This document shows positions 17,785-27,337 of a stretch of 32,923 bases of DNA, in pieces (the first letter of the stretch is position 1; every line of letters begins with the position of its first letter). The notes under the pieces were generated by a model, which was not told the DNA's origin, searched no databases, and saw nothing but the letters and a program-made list of their open reading frames with translations. Source of the stretch: Nitrosomonas supralitoralis (GTDB lineage Bacteria; Pseudomonadota; Gammaproteobacteria; Burkholderiales; Nitrosomonadaceae). The stretch is taken from contig NZ_PXXU01000041.1 in assembly GCF_003011925.2 (NCBI RefSeq), forward strand, positions 1 to 32,923, written 5' to 3'. The position numbers were made by a program, and so were the translations under genes.

Positions 17785-19110
17785 TCAGCATAATGGATGC
17801 ACCTCTGGTTCAGCATACTTGGCAACAACTGTTTGTCTCAGGTTAAATGCCAGCAATTCTCCAAGCCGTTCATTGCCTATTGGACCCTCCCGGGTCCGCT
17901 GTATTATGTCTAGATCAGGTGCTTTGTTAGCTTCGATCATGCAAGGACCGCTCTCAAGTAAAGCAACATCCCAGCCGATCACAACTTGATCGGGGAAAAG
18001 GCTACAATGCGCATGTTGCACAAAATTGATCATCTCTACCCAGCATGGGATTTTACGTTGAAAGATCATAACATTAGTTTCCGGATGCCGCTCGTACCAG
18101 CCATCCGTAACTACTCCCCAAGCTCCTCGCGTACCTTTTCCTAGTATCCCGGTTTGAATATTGACATTTGCTGCAATCCCACCAGCATGGTAATTGTCAA
18201 CAATAGTAGCGCTATTTTGTCTCATACGGAACACTGCATCTGTCACTTCATAGCCCCCTACTTCATTACGGCAACTCATAACACGAATGGTCGCCAGGGT
18301 GTCATAAGCAAGATCAGTTAGATCTGAGTGATTTATCAGTCGTGGCTGTACGATATAAGCTGTATGCTTTGAGTCTTGCCGCAAAAGTTCGAGTACTTGG
18401 CTTCCCATTGCGCTTCTACCATCGCTACATACGAATTTTCCGGAACCCATATAATCCCAACGCATAGCGCCCTTTCCACCTTGCCCATTCAGTGGTTTAA
18501 CAAAGAGATCAAAATCAGGAAAATCAGATTTTTTCCAATCAACCGGTATGATTTGCTCTTCTTTGACTATCCAAAGGATAGATGCCGTTGCAACATCATA
18601 TTTATGGCAATGCGCCATGAAGCTGGTTTTATACTTGATGTAAAGTGTACTGCGCTCATCGGGAATAGGAAACCCTCCATTGTAATCGCGCAAGAATCGA
18701 TAAAGCCCCGCTTTCATTTCAAAGCGATTTAGGTATTCTCCAGCACGACTTCTTTTATCATCGTCATGTAATTCAAAAATATAGTACCAGGGCGGCAGGA
18801 TCGCGAAACGGGCAGCAAGCGAAAACTGCTCGCAAAATTGTCGAACGATACTTTTCCCTGTCCGCTTCTTTATGGCGCGTCCATTAAGCATAGTAAAAAT
18901 CATTGCCAGCGCAGCGATCACGAATGGTACAAATGGCAAAGCTACAATCATTGCAAGGCGATCACTTAATTTAGCTCCGTTCAAGATTTCATACTGGAAG
19001 CATCGGTGTATTGAAGTAGCCGCTGATTCATTCTTGGACAACCGAGTAAAAATCAATATCGCGCCGCTCAGATCCCGAGTAATCCTATCAATACCTAAAT
19101 CAACACCCAT
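17785..19110 (-). CDS. Sugar-transfer-associated ATP-grasp protein
   Basis: A 441-aa protein. A hydrophobic stretch at about 52-75 could anchor it in the inner membrane. The rest is an ATP-grasp domain of the 'sugar-transfer associated' type, with FDLFVKPLNGQGGKGAMRW (nucleotide-binding lysine and glycine loop), AYIVQPRL, TLATIRVMS, DNYHAGGIAANVN and the metal-binding end VIGWDVALLESGPCMIEANKAPDLD. ATP-grasp enzymes join a carboxylate to an amine or thiol through an acyl phosphate; the substrate of this subfamily is not known to me, though it is often encoded with polysaccharide genes. The ATG at 19110 has GAGG nine bases upstream. It leads a probable two-gene operon with kdoO. Confidence 0.82.
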   Translation of the reverse strand: MGVDLGIDRITRDLSGAILIFTRLSKNESAATSIHRCFQYEILNGAKLSDRLAMIVALPFVPFVIAALAMIFTMLNGRAIKKRTGKSIVRQFCEQFSLAARFAILPPWYYIFELHDDDKRSRAGEYLNRFEMKAGLYRFLRDYNGGFPIPDERSTLYIKYKTSFMAHCHKYDVATASILWIVKEEQIIPVDWKKSDFPDFDLFVKPLNGQGGKGAMRWDYMGSGKFVCSDGRSAMGSQVLELLRQDSKHTAYIVQPRLINHSDLTDLAYDTLATIRVMSCRNEVGGYEVTDAVFRMRQNSATIVDNYHAGGIAANVNIQTGILGKGTRGAWGVVTDGWYERHPETNVMIFQRKIPCWVEMINFVQHAHCSLFPDQVVIGWDVALLESGPCMIEANKAPDLDIIQRTREGPIGNERLGELLAFNLRQTVVAKYAEPEVHPLC

Positions 19111-20084
19111 CTTTATGCGCCTCTTTCAGTTAATTAATCAAAGCAGATCAATAATGAATCGATTGCATCGTCATATTCCAATTTATTCTAATCAGCAGCC
19201 ATTTCACAACTTCAGGATGATTCAGATTTAAGGTTCAGCTAGAATTAAAAATTCATAATACAGGCATGATTGTGAATTTAATGTGATGAAATTATTATAT
19301 TTTTTACCTCACAAAATAAATCGACAAGTGATATGATATTAAGTTTGAGCAAATAAGAACACGTGCATTTATTTTGCATGGCACATCCTGAAATCACACC
19401 CGTGTCAGATGGTCTGTGTGTTCAAAAGCATTACAGCATGAGAATTATTTAAGAGGTAGCCGGGATTGAAACGTGCTCTAGAGATTCTCTGAATAATTGT
19501 CATCTCGTTTGCAACAAGAAATCCCTAGTGCTGATTACTTAGAATTCTTCATCACGTTTGGAATGGCAGATTGGCTTTTATAGGGTTTCCCTAGCAGGCC
19601 GTTGAAAAACATTTTCGAGGCAGCTTACACGGAACCAAAACAGGCGATAAAGTGCAGTTTATGCTTAATAAATGAACATTTTGAGCCTGTTGTTTACACC
19701 GTAGCGGCAACGCAGATAGTTTTTCAACGGCCTGCTAGGGTGGTGAGTTTTGAACAAATGGCCATTTATGCTGAAACTGTATGGGAAAGAGTGAATTAAA
19801 GAGTGGTTGAGAGGTATGCAAGAATCAAATAAACCAAGAGAACAATCGCGTCAGCTTGAGCTTTTATATAATACCTCGCGGCCCTAAGAGGGTTGTTTAC
19901 TATGTCTAAGAAACATATTACAGTTTATGCCTTTTTGAGCAGATAAAGGCTTTATGTCGCATCTGATTGCACAGCTCCTGTAGATTTTCTGATTTCATTC
20001 AATTTACTGAAAATTGTACAAATATAGAGACACATAAACTACTTATATTCATAAATATTAAATACTCATTTATCAGAGATATCC
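19111..20084. other. Intergenic region with MITE copy
   Basis: About 970 bases between divergent envelope genes. The only clear element is the intact MITE-like copy at 19589-19740. The rest is AT-rich and holds a TATAAT (19867-19872) without a matched -35. No tRNA or credible gene is seen. The promoters of the ATP-grasp/kdoO pair and of the glycosyltransferase fusion should lie here. Confidence 0.5.
19589..19740 (+). repeat. MITE-like repeat, copy B, perfect 22-bp terminal inverted repeats
   Basis: A 152-bp element. The left arm (19589-19610, containing AGCAGGCCGTTGAAAAAC) and the right arm (19719-19740, containing GTTTTTCAACGGCCTGCT) are exact reverse complements over 22 bases. It encodes no transposase, so it would need one in trans. 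The outermost CCCTAG/CTAGGG is itself palindromic, so a CTAG or TA target duplication cannot be separated from the repeat. A 66-codon open frame runs through it (19602-19799), matching the frame in copy A. Confidence 0.85.
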
Positions 20085-22703
20085 TTGACACAATTTTCGG
20101 TAATAATCCCCACCCTCAACGAAGTTGACAACATTGATCCCATATTAACTCGCCTATTTGCATTGAATCGAGCATCCGGCAGCTTTGAAGTCATTATTGT
20201 TGACGATGGCTCTCAGGATGGTACTCCTGATAAGGTACATGCATGGGAAGAGAAAGCGAATGTGCGGCTTGTGGAACGCAAATCAAAGCCAGATCTGACG
20301 GCATCAATTTTGGCTGGGGTCGCGGTGGCAAAAAGTAATGTTATCGTGGTAATGGATGCTGATCTGAGTCATCCACCCGAGCGGCTATATGCTGTCGTTG
20401 CGCCGGTATTGGACGGAAGTCATGACGTCGCTATCGGCAGTCGTTATGTTCCGGGCGGTGGCATTGAAGGGTGGCCGCTGCATCGGCAATGGCTATCACG
20501 CATTGGTGGTTGGCTCGCACGTCCGATCTGCGATGTTAGCGATGCAACTTCCGGATTCTTTGCATTTCGCCGGGAGCTAGCGTCGACAATTTCTGAACAT
20601 GCTCACGGGTACAAAATACTGCTCGAACTGCTGCTGGCTGGACAAGGCAAACTCAAGGTGGTGGAGGTGCCCATCTGTTTTCATGATCGGACGCACGGAA
20701 GCTCGAAATTATCGTTTTCTCACCAGTGGATTTATTTGCAGCGACTGATGACACTCGCCGGCGGTTCTGTTGCTATTGGCACAGCCAACCGGTATGTGGC
20801 AGTTGGGCTGTTCAGCATAATTATTGATATTGGGTTATTCCAATTGCTGATATACAGTGGCGCAGGACTTTCATTGGCTCACATCATGAGCTTTTTCGCA
20901 GCCACCGCGGTGAATTACACCCTGAATTTAAAATGGTCATTCCAGTCACAGCACTCAGACCCTTTAAGATGGCATCAGTTGGGCCGTTTTTTGACAGTCA
21001 GTGTCATGGCGTTGCTGATGCGTGGTGGCGTGCTGGCTTGGCTCGTCTATGGCTGGCATATACCACCCTTACTGGCTATTTTCCCGGCTGTTGCTGCAAC
21101 AGCCGCAATCAACTATCTGGGGCATGCTTTTTATGTATTTCCCGTTAACAAAAATTCACCTTCTTTGGACATACGCTGGCGTGTAACCTCGGTCGGAGTC
21201 GTGGCGTTTATCATACTGCTGCGCCTGATCTATCTCGGCCAGGCCCAACTGATTCCTGATGAAGCTTATTATTGGAACTATGCTCAGCACATGGATTTAA
21301 GTTTTTACGATCACCCACCGATGGTTGCGTGGTTGATCTGGCTGGGTACCGCGATTGCGGGGGACAATGAGTTCGGCGTGCGGATCGGCGCATTCCTCAG
21401 TGGTTTGATAACCATGGGCTATCTTTATGCTCTGGCAAAGAATTTGTATGACAAATCAACTGCTATGCGTACAGTGCTGTTGTTGGCTATCCTGCCATTT
21501 AGTTTTGCTACTGGCATAGTGATGACAGCGGATGCACCTCTGCTGGCCGCATGGGCTGCTACGCTGTACTACATGGAACGCGCACTGATTGCAGGCCATA
21601 GTTCAGCCTGGTTAGGCATGGGAATCGCATTTGGTCTGGGTATTCTATCCAAATATACGCTGGGTCTGCTGGGAATCGCGGCGTTATTGTTTGTAATTCT
21701 GGATCCAATTGCCCGTCACTGGTTGCGTCGTCCCCACCCCTATCTTGCGGCACTGCTAGCCTTGGTACTATTTTTACCTGTCATTATCTGGAATATGGAG
21801 CATCAGTGGGCATCAATATCATTTCAGTCATCGCGACTCAAGGGTGTTGGTGATGATCAATTCTCAACACACCTTCTATTTGTTAATCTTTTGGTACTGC
21901 TGACGCCTGTCGGTTTGCTCGCTGCGGCACTAGCGTTGCGACCAGGTAGCGAGCACGACAACAGCCAATCGGCACGCCGACGCCGTTTATTTGTATGGAT
22001 ATTCACTGGCACACCGTTGGCGGTATTCTTTGTTCTCAGCATGTTCGATTCGCTGCGCTTTCACTGGACGGCCCCATTGTGGCTTGCGGCTCTGCCAACG
22101 ATAGCCTGGATGATGGGACAGAATGTTGACTTGCGCAGTATCAAAGGTCGCTTACAGGCAGCCTGGCGACCTACAATTGTGACTTGCATGTTTGTCTATG
22201 CATTCATACTGCACTATGTCGTACTGGGTATACCAGGGATTCCCTATCCAGCATTTATGAAATATTATTTCTGGCGAGAAACAACCCATGAAATCGAACA
22301 AATCGTCGAAGAAGTGCGACTCCAGTCGGGACAGGAACCGCTTGTTGTAGGTATGAACAAATGGTCAATTGCGAGCACTTTGTTTTTTTACAACCGAAAA
22401 GATGAGCCTATGGATATTCGCTCGCGTAATATGTTTGGCGATAGCGGTGCCATGTATCAATTCTGGCATCCAGCAGAACCGCCAACTACCCGGTCGATTA
22501 TACTGGTTGGGATGGATCAGCAACAAGTTGAATACGATCGTTCAGGCAATGATATTACTTCGATGCTTGATCAACCGGGTCCAGTACAGAGCATGATAAT
22601 CATGCGCGAAGATATACCGTTACGACGGGTATATTACAGAATCGCACAAGGATATTTGGGTTATCAATCAACACCCGAAAGCGTTATCTCAAAACATAAT
22701 TGA
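20085..22703 (+). CDS. GT2-GtrA-GT39 triple fusion glycosyltransferase
   Basis: An 872-aa membrane protein joining three modules. Residues 1-225 are a GT2 dolichyl/polyprenyl-phosphate sugar synthase (FSVIIPTLNE, VDDGSQDGT at 40-48, DAD at 91-93, GSRYVPGG). Residues 235-355 are a four-helix GtrA-like domain (RYVAVGLFSIIIDIGLFQ, VNYTLNLKWSF), a presumed lipid-sugar flippase. Residues 370-870 are a GT39/ArnT-like GT-C transferase with acidic loop motif PDEAYYWNYA (391-400), YDHPPMVAWL and about ten membrane helices. Together they could charge undecaprenyl phosphate with a sugar, flip it and transfer it to an envelope acceptor. The start is TTG at 20085, because the GT2 fold begins right there and a stop lies 33 bases upstream with no ATG between. 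GC content looks higher than in the left half of the window. Confidence 0.9.
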   Translation: MTQFSVIIPTLNEVDNIDPILTRLFALNRASGSFEVIIVDDGSQDGTPDKVHAWEEKANVRLVERKSKPDLTASILAGVAVAKSNVIVVMDADLSHPPERLYAVVAPVLDGSHDVAIGSRYVPGGGIEGWPLHRQWLSRIGGWLARPICDVSDATSGFFAFRRELASTISEHAHGYKILLELLLAGQGKLKVVEVPICFHDRTHGSSKLSFSHQWIYLQRLMTLAGGSVAIGTANRYVAVGLFSIIIDIGLFQLLIYSGAGLSLAHIMSFFAATAVNYTLNLKWSFQSQHSDPLRWHQLGRFLTVSVMALLMRGGVLAWLVYGWHIPPLLAIFPAVAATAAINYLGHAFYVFPVNKNSPSLDIRWRVTSVGVVAFIILLRLIYLGQAQLIPDEAYYWNYAQHMDLSFYDHPPMVAWLIWLGTAIAGDNEFGVRIGAFLSGLITMGYLYALAKNLYDKSTAMRTVLLLAILPFSFATGIVMTADAPLLAAWAATLYYMERALIAGHSSAWLGMGIAFGLGILSKYTLGLLGIAALLFVILDPIARHWLRRPHPYLAALLALVLFLPVIIWNMEHQWASISFQSSRLKGVGDDQFSTHLLFVNLLVLLTPVGLLAAALALRPGSEHDNSQSARRRRLFVWIFTGTPLAVFFVLSMFDSLRFHWTAPLWLAALPTIAWMMGQNVDLRSIKGRLQAAWRPTIVTCMFVYAFILHYVVLGIPGIPYPAFMKYYFWRETTHEIEQIVEEVRLQSGQEPLVVGMNKWSIASTLFFYNRKDEPMDIRSRNMFGDSGAMYQFWHPAEPPTTRSIILVGMDQQQVEYDRSGNDITSMLDQPGPVQSMIIMREDIPLRRVYYRIAQGYLGYQSTPESVISKHN

Positions 22704-22942
22704 TACGTAATGAATTGAATGAAGATTGGATTGCATGGATCCCCCTGACTAAGGCTAGATAGGTTAATTTAATCGCTTCGAATTAGATTCCTCGTTCCAA
22801 GGTACGTAAGTTGAATCATAGAATTAAGCCGGCTCGATCATTGTGACGCACGATTCACGCCTTGCCAATTATGTGATGTATCTAATGCTTAATGAACGCA
22901 TAAAAGAACCACCGGTCCCTCCTTCACTGTTATAGCCGGCCT

Positions 22943-24655
22943 ATGCATACTTTATTTACGTACATTATGGTCTTCCCCCGGCGTAGCGCTTTAGTTCTAG
23001 TCGCACTGCTGATTGCCAGTATCGCTGAAGGCCTGAGTTTAACTGCGTTGATGCCATTGTTATCGATCGTTATCGGCGATTCAGGTGAGTCTGGCAATTC
23101 AGGCATTGGCGCTTTTATGGAAACAGCGCTGAAAGATGTCGGCATTGAACCTGCATTGGTCACGATTTTGATCATTTTCGTTGGTGGTTTGTTTTTTAAG
23201 GGTATGGTGCTGTTGTTGGCTAGTCGTCAGGTAGGTTACACCGTTGCTCATGTGGCGACTGTTTTACGCCTGGATCTTATTGAAGCGCTACTGGCCAGCC
23301 GGTGGCAATACTATTTACGACAACCCGCCGGCGCGCTTGCGAATTCGGTTGCAACTGAAGCTCATCGTGCAGCCATTGGTTTTGAGCACAGCGCTAATGT
23401 ATTGTCGCTTGCCATTCAAGCGTTAGTATACGCCATCGTGGCATTATTCATTTCATGGGAAGCAACACTGACCTCACTGATTATTGGTCTATTCTTATTC
23501 ATTGCATTGAATCGTTTAGTCCGTGCAACCCGTCGTGCAGGTACTAAGCAAACCTACTTGCTACGCGATTTATTGACGTACTTATCCGATGTGCTTAGTT
23601 CGGTAAAATCACTGAAAGCCATGGCGCGTGACAACGTTGCCGACGCTATTCTGCACGAACAAACCCAACACCTGGAGAAAGCCACGCGTCGGGAAGTGAT
23701 GAATAGGGCTGCTTTAACCGAAATGCAGGAACCCATTCTCACCGCTCTGACTGCCAGCGGCTTATATCTGGCATTGGTAGTGTGGCAATTGCCCTTATCG
23801 GAAGTCCTGTTGATGGTCTTTTTGCTGACACGCATTCTGGGATTAATGAATAGAACGCAACGCAGTTATCAGCATCTGGCCGTACAAGAAAGTGCTTATT
23901 GGGCTTTACGCAAGTCCGCCGAAGACGCGCGCGCTGCGGCAGAGAAATCCACGGGAACACTGAGGCCTACGCTGCAAAAAGGTATTACTTTGCAACATGT
24001 CAAATTTAACTATGGCCAGAAAATTATTTTCAAAGACCTGAATATCGAAATACCAATCAAGTCTTTTACAGCGGTTATGGGGCCATCCGGCGCCGGCAAA
24101 AGCACTTTGCTGGATCTGCTCTGCGGAATGGCTGAACCACAATCCGGAGAAATTCAGATTGACGGCATCTCGCTGCATGATATCAATCTGCGCCAATGGC
24201 GCCACATGATCGGTTATGTCTCGCAAGACACTATTTTGTTGCATGATACGGTGATGAGTAACATTCTGGTCGGAGAACACGCGTTGACCGCCGCAGATGC
24301 AGAACGGTCATTACGTCAGGCCGGTGCATGGGATTTTGTCAGCAGCTTGCCTGAAGGATTACAATCGATTGTCGGTGAGCGCGGTGGGCTACTTTCCGGT
24401 GGACAACGCCAACGCATTGCCATCGCACGAGCACTGGCTCATAATCCATCCTTCTTAATTTTGGATGAACCCACCAGTGCATTGGATCCGGAAAGCGAGC
24501 AAGCCATCTGTAAGACACTGCGAAAATTAGCCAAGGACCTGACAATTATTGTTGTTTCGCACCAACCTGCGGTCATCAACGCTGCAGACCGCGTTTTTAT
24601 AATTTCTAATGGCGAAGCGGAACCATTGTTGCAGATTTCTCATAGGCAGTCATGA
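22943..24655 (+). CDS. ABC exporter, fused permease and ATPase (MsbA-like)
   Basis: A 570-aa half-transporter that should work as a dimer. The first ~310 residues are a six-helix exporter membrane domain. The nucleotide-binding domain runs from about 340 with Walker A GPSGAGKST (380-388), a Q-loop near GYVSQDTILLHDTV, signature LSGGQ (484-488), Walker B FLILDEPTSALD and the H-loop in VVSHQ. Relatives move lipid A, lipid-linked sugars, peptides or drugs. Its place after the glycosyltransferase fusion (239-base gap) suggests a lipid or glycan-linked cargo, but the cargo is an inference. No clear ribosome site precedes the ATG. Confidence 0.9.
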   Translation: MHTLFTYIMVFPRRSALVLVALLIASIAEGLSLTALMPLLSIVIGDSGESGNSGIGAFMETALKDVGIEPALVTILIIFVGGLFFKGMVLLLASRQVGYTVAHVATVLRLDLIEALLASRWQYYLRQPAGALANSVATEAHRAAIGFEHSANVLSLAIQALVYAIVALFISWEATLTSLIIGLFLFIALNRLVRATRRAGTKQTYLLRDLLTYLSDVLSSVKSLKAMARDNVADAILHEQTQHLEKATRREVMNRAALTEMQEPILTALTASGLYLALVVWQLPLSEVLLMVFLLTRILGLMNRTQRSYQHLAVQESAYWALRKSAEDARAAAEKSTGTLRPTLQKGITLQHVKFNYGQKIIFKDLNIEIPIKSFTAVMGPSGAGKSTLLDLLCGMAEPQSGEIQIDGISLHDINLRQWRHMIGYVSQDTILLHDTVMSNILVGEHALTAADAERSLRQAGAWDFVSSLPEGLQSIVGERGGLLSGGQRQRIAIARALAHNPSFLILDEPTSALDPESEQAICKTLRKLAKDLTIIVVSHQPAVINAADRVFIISNGEAEPLLQISHRQS

Positions 24656-24818
24656 AGAAAACTTGAGAGGCAGTAGCGACAATTAGTTTTTCGTATTGAA
24701 GTGGAATGGAGTATGCGCAGAAAATTCGTAATCAGTGAACTTGTTATGACCCAATAAAGCCGGACACCTTGTTAAGCGTTAAACTACTAATGAGTAATTT
24801 GGAAACAGGTTCCCAAGA

Positions 24819-25901
24819 ATGAAAACTTTCTCCGATATATATTTTGGTGGCCCTGATCAACCAGTCGGTTATTTGCGGGATGTATTGGAAAAGCATATTG
24901 CTGCTGTTCCCGCCGGCGGATTTATCGATTGGGTGACTTACTATTTTCGTGATCTGAAATTAGCTGAGGCACTGATTAAAGCGCGCAAACGAGGAGTCAA
25001 GGTTACTGTCAGTTTAGCTGGCAAGCCACGCACATCCGATGCAAATGATGCCGTAATTTCTATGCTCTCAGGACCAGATGGATTAGGTGATGGACTGAGA
25101 ATTGTGGTTTTTCCAGGCTTACCTGCTCCAGCAGGACGAACATGGAGTCCGCAGTTACATGAGAAACTCTATTGTTTTTCGCATCCAAAGCCGATTGCTA
25201 TTATTGGATCTTTCAATCCCTCAGGTAACAATCCTGAGAAACGACCTGATATCATTCGAGAAATCGGTGATCATGATCGAGGCTACAATGTGCTGGTAGG
25301 AATCGCTGACCCCGAGCTAGTAACTCAACTTGTGAAGCACGCTCGAAAGTTAAACGCAACACCTCCAGGATTATTTTATCGTTTTTCTGCTGATGCGAAT
25401 CAGACCATTCAAGGCGCTGATACTACTATTTATTTCTGGCCGCGGATACATCCTCATCCTGTAATTCAGTTTCTGAACCAGATCAGCAGCGATTCTCATG
25501 TTTGTGTTGTTGCATCCCACATCAGATCCGAAAGCGCGGTTAATTTGATGATTGCACTCGCCAATCGAGGCGTAGCATTGGAAATCTATGCAGAATCAAC
25601 ATATAGACGTGTCACTGCAAATGCAGAACAGCAACTAATTTCCGCCGGAGTACAATTCAGACGCATCAAGACCTCTGAATATCTTCCAATGCATTGCAAG
25701 TTTGTGCTGGTAAAAGACAATAATCAGGTTTGGTCTATTTTCGGTAGTTTCAATTGGACAAATCCATCATTTTGGCTTAATCATGAAATTGCAGCCATTT
25801 CAAGTAATCCCATGCTTTACAGTGCTTTTTCTGAATACTGTGATTTGCTGAGAAATGAAGAGTCTATCGCAATAAGTCAGAAAAATTTAAGTACAATTTA
25901 A
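24819..25901 (+). CDS. Phospholipase D-superfamily protein with two HxK motifs
   Basis: A 360-aa protein with two PLD-like halves. The first has H114-x-K116 in LHEKLYCF followed by GSFNPSGNN (130-138); the second has H292-x-K294 in MHCKFVLVKD followed by GSFNWTNPS. The HKD aspartate is replaced by the S-x-N pattern seen in several PLD families. No signal peptide or membrane helix is evident, so a cytoplasmic phosphodiesterase or phosphatidyl/glycerophosphoryl transferase is most likely; the substrate is unknown. It lies 23 bases before the surface carbohydrate gene, probably as one transcript, which hints at a phospho-polymer or lipid-linked substrate. Confidence 0.8.
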   Translation: MKTFSDIYFGGPDQPVGYLRDVLEKHIAAVPAGGFIDWVTYYFRDLKLAEALIKARKRGVKVTVSLAGKPRTSDANDAVISMLSGPDGLGDGLRIVVFPGLPAPAGRTWSPQLHEKLYCFSHPKPIAIIGSFNPSGNNPEKRPDIIREIGDHDRGYNVLVGIADPELVTQLVKHARKLNATPPGLFYRFSADANQTIQGADTTIYFWPRIHPHPVIQFLNQISSDSHVCVVASHIRSESAVNLMIALANRGVALEIYAESTYRRVTANAEQQLISAGVQFRRIKTSEYLPMHCKFVLVKDNNQVWSIFGSFNWTNPSFWLNHEIAAISSNPMLYSAFSEYCDLLRNEESIAISQKNLSTI

Positions 25902-25924
25902 TTTAAACATTGAGTGAAATTTAT

Positions 25925-27337
25925 ATGAGGAAGCTCGCTTCAACTCTTATCATCCCAGTGGAAAGCCAGGTTCGTGAACTGGATGCAAAGATTCTATTAT
26001 CCTGTGTAGCTGCAGAACGCGGTTTTCCAGTCATTATGGGTTCTCGTGCTTTTACTCATTTTCAGGCTGCCTCTGTTCCACGAGGTGTTTACCTTGCCAA
26101 GAGCATGCGCAGCCTTAGTAATACGATGTTCAAAATCCTGCGCCAACTGGGCCATGAGATCGTTGCATGGGAAGAAGAAGCCTTGGTTCACCCACCCCCA
26201 GATACTTATTTTACGCTTCGGCTTTCTCCGCAGACAATCAAACAGGTGTCTCATGTTTTTGCCTGGGGGCAGGAAAATGTCGATTTGCTTCGGCAATATC
26301 CAGATCTGCCAGCAGGTTTACCTATCCATATTACTGGAAATCCTCGTGGCGACATGCTGAGAACTGAGATGCGGCCCTACTTTGATGTTGAGGTTGATAA
26401 ATTACGTAATCAGTATGGAAATTTTATTCTCATTAACACCAATTTTAGTGATGTAAATCCATTTATTCCTAGTGTTGGCTTATTTGTACCTGCAAAAAAT
26501 CCTCACAAAGAATTAAAGCTTGGGCAATCAGGGATTGGGATGAGTCGTCAATTTGCCGCAGGATTGTGGAATCATAAACAAGCAATCGTTGAGGATTTTA
26601 AGCGACTTATTCCTTCTGTAGCGCAAGCATTTCCGGATTTCACTATCGTAGTTCGTCCACACCCAAGTGAGAACTATAAGATTTATCATGATATTGCCGC
26701 TGAGTTTAAGCAAGTAGTTGTAACAAATGAAGGCAACGTGATTCCATGGCTTCTGGCCGCAAAAGCCATGGTGCACAATGGGTGTACCACTGGATTGGAA
26801 GCCTATGTTCTTGGAGTTCCCACGATATCTTATCTTGCAACACTCAACGAATATTATGACTATGAGTATCAAGGATTGCCTACTAAATTAAGCTACCAAT
26901 GCTTTAATTTCGAGGAATTGAAGTCAACTTTAGCCCTAATTCTGAGTGGTGAGCTGGGTGTCGCAGAGGGTGAGGAGCGCAAGAGACTGATTGATTATTA
27001 TTTAGCTGCTCAGCACGGCCCATTATCCTGTGATCGCATGGTCGATATTTTGGAACAGAGCGGTTATAGCAGAAAACAACCGTCTGCCAATCCCATCGGT
27101 ACATATATTCAAGGCTGGTTATCTGCCAAACTAAAGGCGTTATTGACCAACCTGAATATGCACCGCCCTGGTCCTAATAGATTGATTTATCATGATCATC
27201 GCTTCCCTGAAATTACTGTGGCAGATATTGAACAGAGAATTACACGTTTTAGTAAGCTATTGAATCGTTTTGACAGAATCAAAGTTGAAAAATATTCAAA
27301 GCATCTTTTCAAAATGAGTATTGTTGGGAATAAATAA
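25925..27337 (+). CDS. Surface carbohydrate biosynthesis protein (glycosyltransferase-like fold)
   Basis: A 470-aa protein beginning MRKLASTLIIPVESQVREL, which fits the start of the 'surface carbohydrate biosynthesis protein' family. An in-frame TTG at 25910 is a less likely start. The C-terminal half carries the TagF/GT-B-like pattern VVRPHPSENYKIYHD and MVHNGCTTGLEAYVLGVPTISY, the latter binding a nucleotide-linked donor in related enzymes. No membrane segment. It should take part in making a surface glycan, perhaps transferring a phospho-polyol or sugar, but the donor is not known. It pairs with the PLD-like gene upstream. Confidence 0.78.
   Translation: MRKLASTLIIPVESQVRELDAKILLSCVAAERGFPVIMGSRAFTHFQAASVPRGVYLAKSMRSLSNTMFKILRQLGHEIVAWEEEALVHPPPDTYFTLRLSPQTIKQVSHVFAWGQENVDLLRQYPDLPAGLPIHITGNPRGDMLRTEMRPYFDVEVDKLRNQYGNFILINTNFSDVNPFIPSVGLFVPAKNPHKELKLGQSGIGMSRQFAAGLWNHKQAIVEDFKRLIPSVAQAFPDFTIVVRPHPSENYKIYHDIAAEFKQVVVTNEGNVIPWLLAAKAMVHNGCTTGLEAYVLGVPTISYLATLNEYYDYEYQGLPTKLSYQCFNFEELKSTLALILSGELGVAEGEERKRLIDYYLAAQHGPLSCDRMVDILEQSGYSRKQPSANPIGTYIQGWLSAKLKALLTNLNMHRPGPNRLIYHDHRFPEITVADIEQRITRFSKLLNRFDRIKVEKYSKHLFKMSIVGNK

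Noticed and set aside
19867..19872. TATAAT as a promoter for the glycosyltransferase fusion
   Set aside because: No -35 hexamer lies at 16-18 bases, and it is over 200 bases from the start codon.
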